A stretch of DNA of 64,000 nt, taken from positions 124,001 through 188,000 of the forward strand of contig CAYJFS010000002.1 in the NCBI GenBank assembly GCA_964369665.1, in the 5' to 3' direction. Position 1 is the stretch's first letter, and every line of letters starts with the position of its first letter. The translations under genes were made by a program, and so were the position numbers. The notes beneath the pieces were generated by a model. It saw only the letters and a program-made list of their open reading frames with translations. It did no database searches and was not told where the DNA came from. This DNA is from Bilophila sp964369665. Its GTDB lineage: Bacteria; Desulfobacterota; Desulfovibrionia; Desulfovibrionales; Desulfovibrionaceae. Of this stretch, positions 28,380 through 38,319 are shown one piece after another.

Positions 28380-31300
28380 TTATACTTGCTTTTCTGCTGA
28401 CTCAATATGCTTAGACTTCTTTTTACTTTCTTCTTGATGTAAAGTGACATTTAATCCAAGAGACATAAGTTCTTTGACAAGAACATTGAATGATTCTGGT
28501 AGTCCAGCTTCAAGGAAGTTATCTCTTTTAACAATTTTTTCATACATTTTTACACGGCCTGAAACATCATCTGATTTAACTGTAAGGAATTCCTGTAACA
28601 AGTAAGATGCTCCATAAGCTTCTAAAGCCCAAACCTCCATCTCTCCAAGTCTTTGTCCACCAAACTGTGCTTTTCCTCCAAGAGGCTGTTGTGTGACTAG
28701 GGAATATGGGCCTGTTGATCGAGCATGTATTTTTTCATCAACAAGGTGATGTAATTTAAGAATATACATAACACCTGTTGTAACACGATTTTTAAATGGT
28801 TCACCAGTACGTCCATCATAGAGAGTTGTTTTACCATCATCAGGTAATCCAGCTTTAGAAAGCCAAGCCCAGATTTCATTCTCACTTGCACCATCAAAGG
28901 CAGGTGTCATAGTGATAATACCATTTTGGAGTTTGCGTATGGATTGACAGAAAGCTTCATCATCCATTTGATCAATTTCATGAGAAATTTCTGGAGAATT
29001 AAAAACGTTTTTAACTTTATCTCGAATATCTTGAACTATAAAGTTTTTTTCAACCATTTCAGATAATTGATGACCAAGTTCTTTTGCAGCCCATCCTAAG
29101 TGTGTTTCCATAATTTGACCAATGTTCATTCGTGATGGAACACCAAGGGGGTTTAAAACAATATCTACAGGTCGACCATCTGCAAAAAAAGGCATATCTT
29201 CTTCTGGTAAAATGCATGAAACAACCCCTTTATTCCCATGACGCCCTGCCATTTTATCACCAACAGCAAGTTTACGTTTTACAGCAATATGAACTTTGAC
29301 CATTTTAATAACACCAGGAGGTAAATCATCACCTTCGGTGACTTTTTTTCGTTTAGCATCATAAATGGATTTAATGTAAGCTATTTGTGCTGTATATTCT
29401 GAAAGGAGCTCTGTGAGTGTCTCATTAAACTTTTTATTTTTAAAAATACCATCAAGTTTTTTTATAGGGATATCTTTAAGAATATCAGCTGTGATTATTT
29501 GGCCTTCTTTTAAAAGAATTTCTCCTTTTGTTTTTCCTAAAATAGGTGCATCTATAGGCTTTCCTTCTATGTATGTAAGAATTTTTTCTTTTATACGTTG
29601 AGTTGTAGCATGTATATGGTTTTGTTCTTTATTATCAAGTAGTTGTATTTCATAATCTTCAATAAGACGTGTTCGATCATCTTTTTCTCCAGATCGACGA
29701 TTGAATACTTTAACATCAATAATAATACCTTCTATACCAGGAGGTACTTTCAGAGAAGTATTTTTTACATCACGTGCTTTATCACCAAAGATAGCACGTA
29801 ATAGTTTTTCTTCAGGTGTGAGTTGTGTTTCCCCTTTAGGGGTAATTTTACCAACAAGAATATCTTCTGGTTTTACTGCTGCACCAATTCGAATAATACC
29901 ATTTTCATCAAGGTTACGAAGCATTTCTTCGCCAACGTTAGGAATATCACGAGTAATTTCTTCAGGTCCAAGCTTAGTATCTCTAGCTACAACTTCAAAT
30001 TCTTCAATATGTACAGATGTATATACATCTTCTTTAACAACACGTTCAGAAATAAGAATAGAGTCTTCAAAGTTATATCCACACCATGGCATAAAGGCTA
30101 CAACTAGATTTTTTCCTAGTGCTAAACCACCATCATGGATAGCTGGACCATCTGCAAGAATATCGCCTTTTTTAACAATTTGTCCTGGTATACAAGAAGG
30201 TTTTTGTCCAAAACAAGAGTTTTGGTTTGACTTATGGTATTTTAGAAGCTCATATGCACGAACACCACCAATAGTTGGATAGAGTTTAGGATCATTATAA
30301 GAGATAATAATTCTATTTGCATCTGCATAACGGACAACTCCATCACTTTCTGCTATAATACATGCTCCAGAGTCACGTGCAACATCGACTTCCATACCTG
30401 TACCTACAAGTGGTCGTTCTGATCGGAGTAGTGGGACAGCCTGGCGTTGCATGTTGGATCCCATAAGAGCACGGTTTGCATCGTCATGCTCAAGGAATGG
30501 AATAAGCGCTGCTGAAATAGAAACCATCTGACTTGGTGATATATCCATAAGTGTTACTTCTTCACGTGCAGACATAAGTACATCTCCTCGAACACGTGTG
30601 GTAACATAGTCATTAACTAAACGGCCTTCAATATCTACAGCAGCATTTGCTTGAGCAATAATTTCATTATACTCACATGAAGCATCAAGATGAACAATTT
30701 CATGAGTAACAAAACCATCATGGACAACACGATAAGGTGTCTCTATAAACCCATAGTCATTGACTCTTGCATATGTTGTTAGAGAGACAATAAGACCAAT
30801 ATTAGGACCTTCAGGTGTCTCAATAGGACATATTCTTCCATAGTGGGATACATGAACGTCACGGACTTCAAAGCCAGCACGTTCACGGGTAAGTCCTCCA
30901 GGACCTAAAGCAGAAAGTCGGCGTTTATGTGTTACTTCTGATAAAGAATTTGTCTGGTCCATAAATTGTGATAATTGAGAAGTACCAAAAAATTCTTTGA
31001 GTAGAGCAGCTACAGGTTTTGGATTAATAAGATCATGAGGCATCAATGTTGCAATTTCTTGGATACTCATACGTTCTTTAATGGCTCGCTCCATACGTAC
31101 TAGCCCAATGCGATATTGATTTTCTACAAGTTCTCCAACGAGTCGCACACGTCGATTACCAAGGTGATCTATATCGTCAGCAGGCCCATGGGTATCTTTT
31201 AAGTATGTAAGAACACGAATAGCTTCTAGGATATCGTCATCTGAAAGAGTATAAAGCGTTTGATTTGTATCACGTCCAAGGCGTTGATTTAATTTATAAC

Positions 31301-32504
31301 GGCCTACAGGAGAAAGATCATAATAGTTGTTATTTCTAAAAAGATTATCAAAGAAAGAGGTTGCTATTTCTATTGTTGGTGGTGAGCTTGGGCGCAACCG
31401 TCGATAGATTTCTTCTTGTGCTTTTTCTGTTGTGGGTGTTTTGTCTTGGTATAATGTATCTCGTATGGAGGATGATGTATCAAAACCTTTAGTGTGTAAA
31501 ACTGTAAGGGTAGTAATACCTGTATCTCTTAAAGTTTCAATAAGGCTTTCTGTAAGTTCATCAGCTGCTTCAGCAAGAATTTCACCTGTATTTGAATCAA
31601 CAATATCTTCAGCAAGAAAATACCCAATAAGCGTTTCTGGTGCAACTTCAAAAGAGTCTATATTACAGGATTCCATTTGTTTCCAAAGGCGTTTTGTAAT
31701 AATTTTACCTTCTTTAACAATAATAGTATCTTCATTATCTGTAATGTCTTTATAAGCAACATCTTTTCGAAAAATTTCAGGGTTAAACACCCTTTTTACA
31801 CAGTTATTGGGCTCAAGTAGAAATACTTCTTTTTTATAAAAGAAGTTAAGGATATCAATTTTACTCATGCCCATTGCTTTAAGAAGAATAGTTGCAGGCA
31901 TTTTACGTCGGCGGTCAATGCGTACATACAATATATCTTTATGGTCATAATCAAAATCAAGCCAAGAGCCACGCATAGGTATGATGCGGCAAGAATAAAG
32001 AACTTTACGGCTTGCATGTGTTTTGCCACTATCATGTTCAAAAATAATACCAGGTGAACGTTGAAGCTGATTAACAATAACACGTTCAGTACCATTAATA
32101 ATAAAAGTACCTTTTTCTGTCATGAGTGGAATTGTACCAAAATAGATATCTTGTTCTTTGATATCTCTTACTGTGCGGCTTTCTGTTTCGCCATCTACAT
32201 CATATAAAATAAGACGGACTTTTATCCTTATAGGTGCTTCATAGGTAAGCCCTTTAGCTATGCATTCTGTTTGATCATATTTAGGCTCACCAAGCTTATA
32301 GCTAACAAATTCAAGGCTTGATGTACGATTAAAATCTTCTATAGGGAATACAGATCGGAAGACACTCTCTAGACCTTCTTCAGGGATTGCTTCAGGAGAT
32401 CCTTTTTGTAAAAATTTTTTGTAAGAATCAACTTGAAGATTAAGAAGATGGGGAATTGGTACTTCAACTTTAATTTTACCAAATTGCTTTGTAAGCTGAG
32501 CCAT
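28380..32504 (-). CDS. rpoB: DNA-directed RNA polymerase subunit beta
   Basis: The 1374-residue beta subunit has the hallmark blocks: FMDQTNSLSEVTHKRRLSAL (rifampicin pocket region), GPGGLTRERAGFEVRDVH, ISERVVKEDVYTSVHIEEFE, GDKMAGRHGNKGVVS, and the C-terminal AQFGGQRLGEMEVWALEAYG. GAGGTG lies six bases before the ATG. The unusual point is the neighbourhood: rplK, rplA, rplJ and rplL, which normally sit directly upstream, are absent, and hemL ends 323 bases upstream instead. The window gives no sign of a relocated rplL. At the rifampicin-pocket region I see no unusual residue by eye (VTHKRRLSALGPGG is normal). Confidence 0.98.
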   Translation of the reverse strand: MAQLTKQFGKIKVEVPIPHLLNLQVDSYKKFLQKGSPEAIPEEGLESVFRSVFPIEDFNRTSSLEFVSYKLGEPKYDQTECIAKGLTYEAPIRIKVRLILYDVDGETESRTVRDIKEQDIYFGTIPLMTEKGTFIINGTERVIVNQLQRSPGIIFEHDSGKTHASRKVLYSCRIIPMRGSWLDFDYDHKDILYVRIDRRRKMPATILLKAMGMSKIDILNFFYKKEVFLLEPNNCVKRVFNPEIFRKDVAYKDITDNEDTIIVKEGKIITKRLWKQMESCNIDSFEVAPETLIGYFLAEDIVDSNTGEILAEAADELTESLIETLRDTGITTLTVLHTKGFDTSSSIRDTLYQDKTPTTEKAQEEIYRRLRPSSPPTIEIATSFFDNLFRNNNYYDLSPVGRYKLNQRLGRDTNQTLYTLSDDDILEAIRVLTYLKDTHGPADDIDHLGNRRVRLVGELVENQYRIGLVRMERAIKERMSIQEIATLMPHDLINPKPVAALLKEFFGTSQLSQFMDQTNSLSEVTHKRRLSALGPGGLTRERAGFEVRDVHVSHYGRICPIETPEGPNIGLIVSLTTYARVNDYGFIETPYRVVHDGFVTHEIVHLDASCEYNEIIAQANAAVDIEGRLVNDYVTTRVRGDVLMSAREEVTLMDISPSQMVSISAALIPFLEHDDANRALMGSNMQRQAVPLLRSERPLVGTGMEVDVARDSGACIIAESDGVVRYADANRIIISYNDPKLYPTIGGVRAYELLKYHKSNQNSCFGQKPSCIPGQIVKKGDILADGPAIHDGGLALGKNLVVAFMPWCGYNFEDSILISERVVKEDVYTSVHIEEFEVVARDTKLGPEEITRDIPNVGEEMLRNLDENGIIRIGAAVKPEDILVGKITPKGETQLTPEEKLLRAIFGDKARDVKNTSLKVPPGIEGIIIDVKVFNRRSGEKDDRTRLIEDYEIQLLDNKEQNHIHATTQRIKEKILTYIEGKPIDAPILGKTKGEILLKEGQIITADILKDIPIKKLDGIFKNKKFNETLTELLSEYTAQIAYIKSIYDAKRKKVTEGDDLPPGVIKMVKVHIAVKRKLAVGDKMAGRHGNKGVVSCILPEEDMPFFADGRPVDIVLNPLGVPSRMNIGQIMETHLGWAAKELGHQLSEMVEKNFIVQDIRDKVKNVFNSPEISHEIDQMDDEAFCQSIRKLQNGIITMTPAFDGASENEIWAWLSKAGLPDDGKTTLYDGRTGEPFKNRVTTGVMYILKLHHLVDEKIHARSTGPYSLVTQQPLGGKAQFGGQRLGEMEVWALEAYGASYLLQEFLTVKSDDVSGRVKMYEKIVKRDNFLEAGLPESFNVLVKELMSLGLNVTLHQEESKKKSKHIESAEKQV

Positions 32505-32827
32505 TTGTTCACCTCGGGAGATTTGGCTGGCATAATCTTAAACACAATGTGAAAGAACCATAAAATAGAAATCCATAAAAGTTAACTAATAAACCCTTTT
32601 TTGGTTTATTATGTTTTTTTTGTATTAAAGATTGTACATTTTAGGAAGTTTTATATGTGTAGGTATTACCTCTTTGTTTAAATCATGAATAAAAAATATT
32701 AAAGAATATGAGAGAGGATAGCAAGTATTTTTGTTTCTTATGCATAAGTTTTTATTTTTATGTATAATAATAGTGTTTTAGATAAAAAAATATATAGAAA
32801 ATACAAGGGATAGTTCTATAGATTGTT
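32505..32827. other. rpoB upstream region
   Basis: No gene or rplL fragment is visible in these 323 bases between hemL and rpoB. A short hairpin (AATAAACC, a six- to eight-base loop, GGTTTATT) lies at 32588-32610 followed on the plus strand by a T-rich run. For rpoBC it would be in the 5' leader. The rpoBC promoter must lie here or upstream; I cannot pinpoint it. Confidence 0.5.
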
Positions 32828-34102
32828 TTAAAAATGGATGTTACGAACTGCTGCTAATGTCTCTTCAAAAAGGTTTTCAGTATGTGCAAAAGAAGTCATA
32901 TTTGTTTCAAAAGGCGATGGAGCAAGATAAATATTTTGTTTTCTCATTTCAGTAAAATAGTGTGTGTAGCGTTTAGTATCTATCTTTTTTGCATCATCAA
33001 AATTTTCTATCGATCCATCTGTAAAGAATACTGTAAACATTGATGCAATTTGTGTTATTTTTAGAGGAATATTTTTTTTGGAAAGTATTGATTCAAGTTC
33101 TTGAGTAAAAGCATATGTTTGTTTTTCAAGATTTTTATAGTCAGCATTTTTTAGATGGGTTAGTGTAGTAATACCAGCTTCCATAGCAAGAGGGTTACCT
33201 GAAAGTGTTCCTGCTTGGTAAATATTGCCTATTGGTGCAATATTCTTCATATACTTTTCTTTTCCTCCAAAAGCACCAACAGGTAGTCCGCCACCAATAA
33301 TTTTTCCAAGGGTTGTTATATCTGGTTTTATGCCAAAACGTGTTTGTGCACCTCCATATTCAACTCTGAAACCTGTGATGACTTCATCAAAGATAAGTAA
33401 GGATCCATAAGTATCACAGAGGTCTCTGAGGCCTTTTATGAAGCCTTCTTTAGGTAGAACAAGTCCCATATTTGCAGCAATAGGTTCAACAAGAACAGCA
33501 GCAATATCTTTTCCATACATGCTGAAGAGATCTTTAACTGTATTAAGGTCATTATATGGTGCTAAGATAGTGTCTCTAACTGTCGACTCAGGAACACCTG
33601 GTGTGCCTGGTATAGATAGTGTTGCAACTCCAGAACCAGCACTAGCAAGGAAGGGATCTGCATGTCCATGGTAACAACCAATAAATTTTAAAAGCTTATT
33701 ACGTTTAGTAACACCACGGGCAAGCCTAAGAGCACTGGTTGTGGCTTCTGTTCCAGAGTTTACCATACGGATCATTTCCATGTTTGGGAAAGCATCAACT
33801 ATCATTTTAGCAAGAGTTATTTCAGATTTACATGGAGCACCATAACTTGTGCCTCGTTCAGCAGCTTTTTGGATGGCTGTAGTCACTTGTGGATAAGCAT
33901 GACCAAGGATCATGGCACCCCATGAGAGGACAAAATCTATCATTTTTTGTCCATCTACAGTTGTAATATAAGCACCATGTGCAGAGTCTATAAAGAGTGG
34001 TTCACAATGTACATTACGGCATGCCCTTACAGGACTATTCACACCTCCAGGCATTAGTTTTAGAGCTTTTGCATAGAGTTCTTGAGAGTTTTTCATATTC
34101 AT
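32828..34102 (-). CDS. hemL: Glutamate-1-semialdehyde 2,1-aminomutase
   Basis: The 424-residue PLP enzyme has GGVNSPVRACRNV near the start, NSGTEATTSALRLARG, GCYHGHADPFLASAGSG, LLIFDEVITGFRV, and TTLGKIIGGGLPVGAFGGK with the PLP-binding lysine. HemL makes 5-aminolevulinate from glutamate-1-semialdehyde, the C5 tetrapyrrole pathway entry. The siroheme decarboxylase-type gene lies just upstream (24-base gap) in the same direction, so both feed the same pathway. Length is normal. Start is the first of two close ATGs (34102 or 34096). Confidence 0.95.
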   Translation of the reverse strand: MNMKNSQELYAKALKLMPGGVNSPVRACRNVHCEPLFIDSAHGAYITTVDGQKMIDFVLSWGAMILGHAYPQVTTAIQKAAERGTSYGAPCKSEITLAKMIVDAFPNMEMIRMVNSGTEATTSALRLARGVTKRNKLLKFIGCYHGHADPFLASAGSGVATLSIPGTPGVPESTVRDTILAPYNDLNTVKDLFSMYGKDIAAVLVEPIAANMGLVLPKEGFIKGLRDLCDTYGSLLIFDEVITGFRVEYGGAQTRFGIKPDITTLGKIIGGGLPVGAFGGKEKYMKNIAPIGNIYQAGTLSGNPLAMEAGITTLTHLKNADYKNLEKQTYAFTQELESILSKKNIPLKITQIASMFTVFFTDGSIENFDDAKKIDTKRYTHYFTEMRKQNIYLAPSPFETNMTSFAHTENLFEETLAAVRNIHF

Positions 34103-34126
34103 AAAGGATAAACCTTATTAGTAGTT

Positions 34127-34609
34127 TTATAATTGGAAATATTTCATAGAGGTCTTTTTTAACTCTTTTATACTTTCTAGTATAGCATATTCTTCAAGAA
34201 CTGTTTCTTTTTTAAGATGTTCTATGACTTTTTGGCAGTCACCAGCATAGCGTCCATGTATCATAGTATACAGGGTGTATGGCCAATCTGGCTCTGAAGA
34301 AGGTCGATGATAACAATGAGAGATAGAGGGGTGCTTAGCTGCTTGTTCTCCTGCTTCATCTACAAGATCATCATCTATTTTCCAGGCAACCATAGCATTA
34401 TGATTCCAACCAGTCTTTTGGTGTTTAATACTTGCACCAAAGCGTCGAATAGCACCATCTTGCTTCATACGTGATAGTAGTTCAATGACAACATGTTCTT
34501 CTGTACCAACCTGTTTTGCTATGTCTGCATAAGGTGTCATGGAGTCAGGGATATTACCCTGAACTTTTTGTAAAATAGCACATTCAATTTTTGTGAGTGG
34601 GTATGTCAT
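34127..34609 (-). CDS. Siroheme decarboxylase subunit (AhbA/AhbB, NirD-like)
   Basis: A 160-residue Lrp/AsnC-like protein: an N-terminal winged-helix part (LTKIECAILQKVQG...ADIAKQVGTEEHVVIELLSRM), then RRFGASIKHQKTGWNHNAMV and SHCYHRPSSEPDWPYTLYTM. The RRFGAxxxH and WPY-type motifs define the AhbA/AhbB/NirDLGH family, which removes two acetate side chains from siroheme to give didecarboxysiroheme. In sulfate reducers this starts the alternative heme route. These proteins normally work as an AhbA-AhbB pair; only one is here. I cannot tell A from B by eye. It lies directly upstream of hemL, same strand. Confidence 0.85.
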   Translation of the reverse strand: MTYPLTKIECAILQKVQGNIPDSMTPYADIAKQVGTEEHVVIELLSRMKQDGAIRRFGASIKHQKTGWNHNAMVAWKIDDDLVDEAGEQAAKHPSISHCYHRPSSEPDWPYTLYTMIHGRYAGDCQKVIEHLKKETVLEEYAILESIKELKKTSMKYFQL

Positions 34610-34876
34610 ACATATACATTATTTTTATTTGTTTTTAAGGAAAACAAGTTTACATACTATCATCAAATTAGCACTTGTTATGTTATTATGCAATAATGGT
34701 TAGTCTTCTTTAATTATTTAAATAAATAGATGAGAAAAGTGAAGATCATAATTTTTTCAGTAAATATATAGCATAAAGGTATGTTTATGTATGTTCTTTA
34801 CTAAAGAAATGTATAATTATATCGTGATATCAGTTGTAAAGTACTGAGAGTTAAAGCATAGAATAAAGGAGTTTGT

Positions 34877-35959
34877 ATGTTGGAAGCTACACTTCATGAT
34901 AAAAAGTTGTGTGAAGCTCTTGTTGAAAAATTTGATGCAGTATTAACACGTCCATTAAAATTTATGGAGGTTTGTGGTACACATACTGTTGCTATTTTTA
35001 AGGGAGGTATTCCATCATTATTACCAGAAAGAGTCTCTCATCTTACAGGTCCTGGATGTCCAGTTTGTGTAACTCATGATAGAGAAATTGCTTTATTTTT
35101 GGACCTTGCACAGAGGGATAATGTAATCATTGCAACTTTTGGTGACTTAATGCGTATTCCTGGACCTGGTGGTAAATCTTTGAAGCATGCTCAGGCAGAA
35201 GGTGCACGTGTATCTATCATATATTCTCCTATGGATTTGTTAAAACTTGCTCTTGAGCATCCTCATGATCATATAGTATTCCCTTCTCTTGGTTTTGAAA
35301 CAACAGCACCAACTATTGCTGCAACAATACTTATGGCAGAGAAGCAACAGATAAAAAATATAGCACTTATTTCTTGCCATAAACTTGTTCCGCCAGCACT
35401 TGAAGCCCTACTTATGGATTCTCAGTGTGAAATAGATGCATTTTTATTACCAGGTCATGTATCTATGGTTCTTGGCTTATCACCATATACTTTTGTAGCT
35501 GAAAAATGGGGTAAACCTGCTGTTGTTTCTGGTTTTGAGCCTGCTGAAATTTTAAATGCTTTATATCGTGTAGCAATACAGTTAAAAAAAGGAGAAGCTA
35601 GGGTAGAGAATGCTTACCCTAGGGCTGTTAATCTTGAAGGTAATATTCAGGCACAGAAGGTTTTGTATACAGTATTTGAGGAAGTAGATACTTGTTGGCG
35701 TGGACTAGAAAATATTCCTAAAAGTGGTCTTGCACTTAGGAAAGAGTATGAGAAATTTGATGCATTGATTCAGTTTGGATTATCTTTTCCCTCTATAGAA
35801 CCTATAAGTAGCTGTGTATGTGGAGAAATTTTAAAAGGAAAAATGATTCCAACAACATGTGAGCTTTTTGCTAAAGCTTGTACACCAGCAAACCCTGTTG
35901 GTCCTTGTATGGTTTCTACAGAGGGCAGTTGTGCTGCTTATTTTAAATATAGTATGTAA
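34877..35959 (+). CDS. hypD: Hydrogenase maturation protein HypD
   Basis: The 360-residue protein has the HypD cysteine sites: KFMEVCGTHTVAIFKGGI, HLTGPGCPVCVTHDREIALF, and the C-terminal Fe-S region CVCGEILKGKMIPTTCELF with FAKACTPANPVGPCMVSTEG. LPGHVSMVLGLSPY and VSGFEPAEIL are also typical. HypD with HypC assembles the Fe(CN)2CO unit of [NiFe] hydrogenases. AAAGGAG lies before the ATG. No other hyp or hydrogenase gene lies in the window, so it is separated from its partners. It is convergent with dsrP across nine bases. Confidence 0.95.
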   Translation: MLEATLHDKKLCEALVEKFDAVLTRPLKFMEVCGTHTVAIFKGGIPSLLPERVSHLTGPGCPVCVTHDREIALFLDLAQRDNVIIATFGDLMRIPGPGGKSLKHAQAEGARVSIIYSPMDLLKLALEHPHDHIVFPSLGFETTAPTIAATILMAEKQQIKNIALISCHKLVPPALEALLMDSQCEIDAFLLPGHVSMVLGLSPYTFVAEKWGKPAVVSGFEPAEILNALYRVAIQLKKGEARVENAYPRAVNLEGNIQAQKVLYTVFEEVDTCWRGLENIPKSGLALRKEYEKFDALIQFGLSFPSIEPISSCVCGEILKGKMIPTTCELFAKACTPANPVGPCMVSTEGSCAAYFKYSM

Positions 35960-35968
35960 AAAATGTTA

Positions 35969-37150
35969 TTATGACACATTGGATAAGGACAGTGTTCCTG
36001 TTTCCTTTTTAACACTAAGGGTCATTTTCCAAAGTAGAGAAATAATAAGTGCACCAACAGCATAAACACCAATAGTAATTATGATTTCAGGTATTGTAGG
36101 TGTATATTCAGTAATTGTTTCAAACGGCGTTGGCGTGAATCCACCTATAATAAGTCCTAGTCCTTTATCAATCCATGAGGCAATAACAAGTGCAAGTAAT
36201 GACCAAGGTAAAATTTTTACATTGTTTCTCAGTGATGGTGGAATGAGTAGTATTATGGATATAAATGCTAAAATAGCTGCTGCCCACATCCAGATGTTGA
36301 TCCAGGCACTATGACCATTATGTCCTGTAAATAAATAAGCAATAGGGTGTTGGTGTGAAGGTATTCCACTATAAAAAGCTGTAAAGATTTCTAAAAGATA
36401 AAAAAAGATATTTGTGCACATAGCATAAGTAATAATAAGAGTTAATGTCTGTAGTGCTTTTTTACTAAGTTCAAATTTTGCTATATGTTGAAGCATAAGC
36501 AATAGTAAGACTAAAATAGCTGGTCCAGAACAAAAAGCAGAGGCTAAAAATCGAGCTGCCATAATAGCTGTAAGCCAATAGTGTCTTCCTGGAAGCCCTG
36601 CATATAAAAAGCCTGTTACTGTATGTATGGAGAATGCCCAAATTATAGATAGATAGATAAGACTTTTTAGCCATATAGGTGGAGCAATGTCATTACGTTC
36701 AGATTCTAAAGATATCCAACCAATAATAAGGTTCAGGATAAGATATCCAAAAAGAACAATCATATCCCAAAACATAACAGATTTTGGGCTAGGATAGAGA
36801 AGTACATTGAGCATCCTTTGTGGTTGTCCAAGGTCTACAACAATAAAAAGCATACACATTATTACAGCACCAACAGCCATGAATTCCCCAAAAATAATTA
36901 TACGTTTGAATTCTGTATAGTTATGAAAATATGCAGGTAAAACAAGCATAACAGCAGAGGCTGCAACACCTACTAGATAGGTGAATTGCGATATATACAG
37001 ACCCCAAGAAATATCTCTACTCATACCTGTAATGCTAAGACCATAAGATAGTTGGATAAGGTATATATAGAAACCTAGTCCAATGAGTATAGATAGGAAA
37101 CATAACCAGATATAAAAGCGTGAACGCCCAGTAAAGACAAGTTCAAGCAT
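35969..37150 (-). CDS. dsrP: DsrP, NrfD-type quinone-interacting membrane subunit
   Basis: A 393-residue integral membrane protein with about ten helices, NrfD/PsrC family, opening FTGRSRFYIWLCFLSILIG and including ISRDISWGLYISQFTYLVGV-like first-helix loop residues. DsrP anchors the periplasmic DsrJ/DsrO part of the DsrMKJOP complex and exchanges electrons with menaquinone. It is the last gene of the operon (dsrM, K, J, O, P), 12 bases after dsrO, with AAGGGAG before the ATG. The role rests on operon position plus fold; sequence alone would only say NrfD family. Confidence 0.92.
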   Translation of the reverse strand: MLELVFTGRSRFYIWLCFLSILIGLGFYIYLIQLSYGLSITGMSRDISWGLYISQFTYLVGVAASAVMLVLPAYFHNYTEFKRIIIFGEFMAVGAVIMCMLFIVVDLGQPQRMLNVLLYPSPKSVMFWDMIVLFGYLILNLIIGWISLESERNDIAPPIWLKSLIYLSIIWAFSIHTVTGFLYAGLPGRHYWLTAIMAARFLASAFCSGPAILVLLLLMLQHIAKFELSKKALQTLTLIITYAMCTNIFFYLLEIFTAFYSGIPSHQHPIAYLFTGHNGHSAWINIWMWAAAILAFISIILLIPPSLRNNVKILPWSLLALVIASWIDKGLGLIIGGFTPTPFETITEYTPTIPEIIITIGVYAVGALIISLLWKMTLSVKKETGTLSLSNVS

Positions 37151-37162
37151 TGAGATACTCCC

Positions 37163-37933
37163 TTAAATAATATAGTAAATCCCTGGTTCTGTTCCAAGGT
37201 TTGGCTTGCGTTGAATAGTAAAGTTTTTTGTTAATGTTTGTCTAACAATAGAGTCTGGATCATCAAGATCACCAAAAAGAATTGCTCCATTTGAGGCTTC
37301 AACACAAGCTGGAAGTTTTCCAACAGCCAAGCGTTCAGGACAAAAGGTACATTTTTCTACAACTCCACGAGTGCGCATAGGATATTTGGGATTTACATTT
37401 TTTATAAAAGGCTCAGGATCCATGTAATTAAAACTTCGTGCACCATAGGGGCATCCAGCCATACAAAAGCGACAACCAATACAGCGGTGTGGATCCATAA
37501 CAACTAAGCCTTCATTATTTTTGAATGTAGCTCCTGTAGGGCATACATCCACACAAGGTGGTTTTGAACAATGATTACAGAGTGCTAAGAATTTTTTCTG
37601 TAAAAGGTATTCTGGTAGGTATGGATTGGAGTCATCAGGAAAAACATGATTGTATGTGTCTGACCATATCCATTTAATATCTTGGTTTCCAGTAATGTTA
37701 GGGACATTATGTGCATAGTGGCAGGCATCAATAATTTTTTGGAAATCTTCATCTGTAGTAAATGCCCGTGTATCAATGACCATGGCCCAACGTTTTGCTA
37801 GTAAAGCTTTTTTTGATTTTTTGTAGGTTCCAGGCGTTTTTTGTGTTGCATGAAGTGTTGTTGTAGGTAATGTCCCTAATGCAAATGCAGTAAGGCTAGC
37901 AACTTTAAGAAAAGATCTACGGCTTGTATTCAT
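37163..37933 (-). CDS. dsrO: DsrO, periplasmic ferredoxin-like iron-sulfur subunit
   Basis: A 256-residue protein with a twin-arginine export signal (NTSRRSFLKVASLTAFALG). Three cysteine clusters follow: CNHCSKPPCVDVCPTGATF, CIGCRFCMAGCPYGARSF and CTFCPERLAVGKLPACVE, the DmsB/NrfC-type four-cluster pattern. It passes electrons between DsrJ and DsrP in the periplasm. GGAG precedes the ATG at 37933, which overlaps the dsrJ stop in TAATG, so a longer frame to 37972 is not used. Fourth gene of dsrMKJOP. Confidence 0.94.
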   Translation of the reverse strand: MNTSRRSFLKVASLTAFALGTLPTTTLHATQKTPGTYKKSKKALLAKRWAMVIDTRAFTTDEDFQKIIDACHYAHNVPNITGNQDIKWIWSDTYNHVFPDDSNPYLPEYLLQKKFLALCNHCSKPPCVDVCPTGATFKNNEGLVVMDPHRCIGCRFCMAGCPYGARSFNYMDPEPFIKNVNPKYPMRTRGVVEKCTFCPERLAVGKLPACVEASNGAILFGDLDDPDSIVRQTLTKNFTIQRKPNLGTEPGIYYII

Positions 37934-38319
37934 TAATAACTCCTTTCTGGAGCCACATGGCAAGACCAACAATAGGGATGGACATTATTGCTGTTATGGC
38001 ATCTATCACAGAAAGCTTGTTTATTTGTATGGCAGCCCATACATGTATTTTGGAGGCTAATGAGCCATTCACGGTTATTAGAACTAATATATATATTATT
38101 ACCATTGCGTGTTGCTTCGTCTCTCCATTCATCAAGGAGATTCATGTGATTTGCCTGCATCCATGCATTAGATTCAATACAAGTATTACGTTCTTTGCCT
38201 TGAGGGATAATACAACATGGATATTGGTATAAGGGTGTGTCTTTATTTATCCAAAATGGAGAGCTAAAGACTCCAACAAAGACTAAGATAATGAGGATAA
38301 TGTATAGACGGTTATACAT
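37933..38319 (-). CDS. dsrJ: DsrJ, triheme cytochrome c
   Basis: The protein carries an N-terminal signal-anchor helix (YNRLYIILIILVFVGVF) and three CxxCH heme motifs close together: CMGCH, CDRCH and CWSCH. That is the DsrJ pattern; in DsrJ one heme has an unusual His/Cys ligand. It sits in the periplasm as part of DsrMKJOP. I use the ATG at 38319, six bases after AAGG; the GTG at 38322 is possible. Its start overlaps the dsrK stop by eight bases and its stop overlaps dsrO by one, so the genes are tightly coupled. Confidence 0.92.
   Translation of the reverse strand: MYNRLYIILIILVFVGVFSSPFWINKDTPLYQYPCCIIPQGKERNTCIESNAWMQANHMNLLDEWRDEATRNGNNIYISSNNREWLISLQNTCMGCHTNKQAFCDRCHNSNNVHPYCWSCHVAPERSY

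Noticed and set aside
24339..31755. Many plus-strand frames of 60-190 codons across rpoC and rpoB
   Set aside because: They are the complements of the polymerase genes, lack ribosome sites and domain sense, and arise from codon bias on the other strand.
32588..32610. Hairpin before rpoB as a terminator of hemL or attenuator of rpoBC
   Set aside because: The T-run follows on the plus strand, where no gene is read; on the transcribed strand there is no T-tail.
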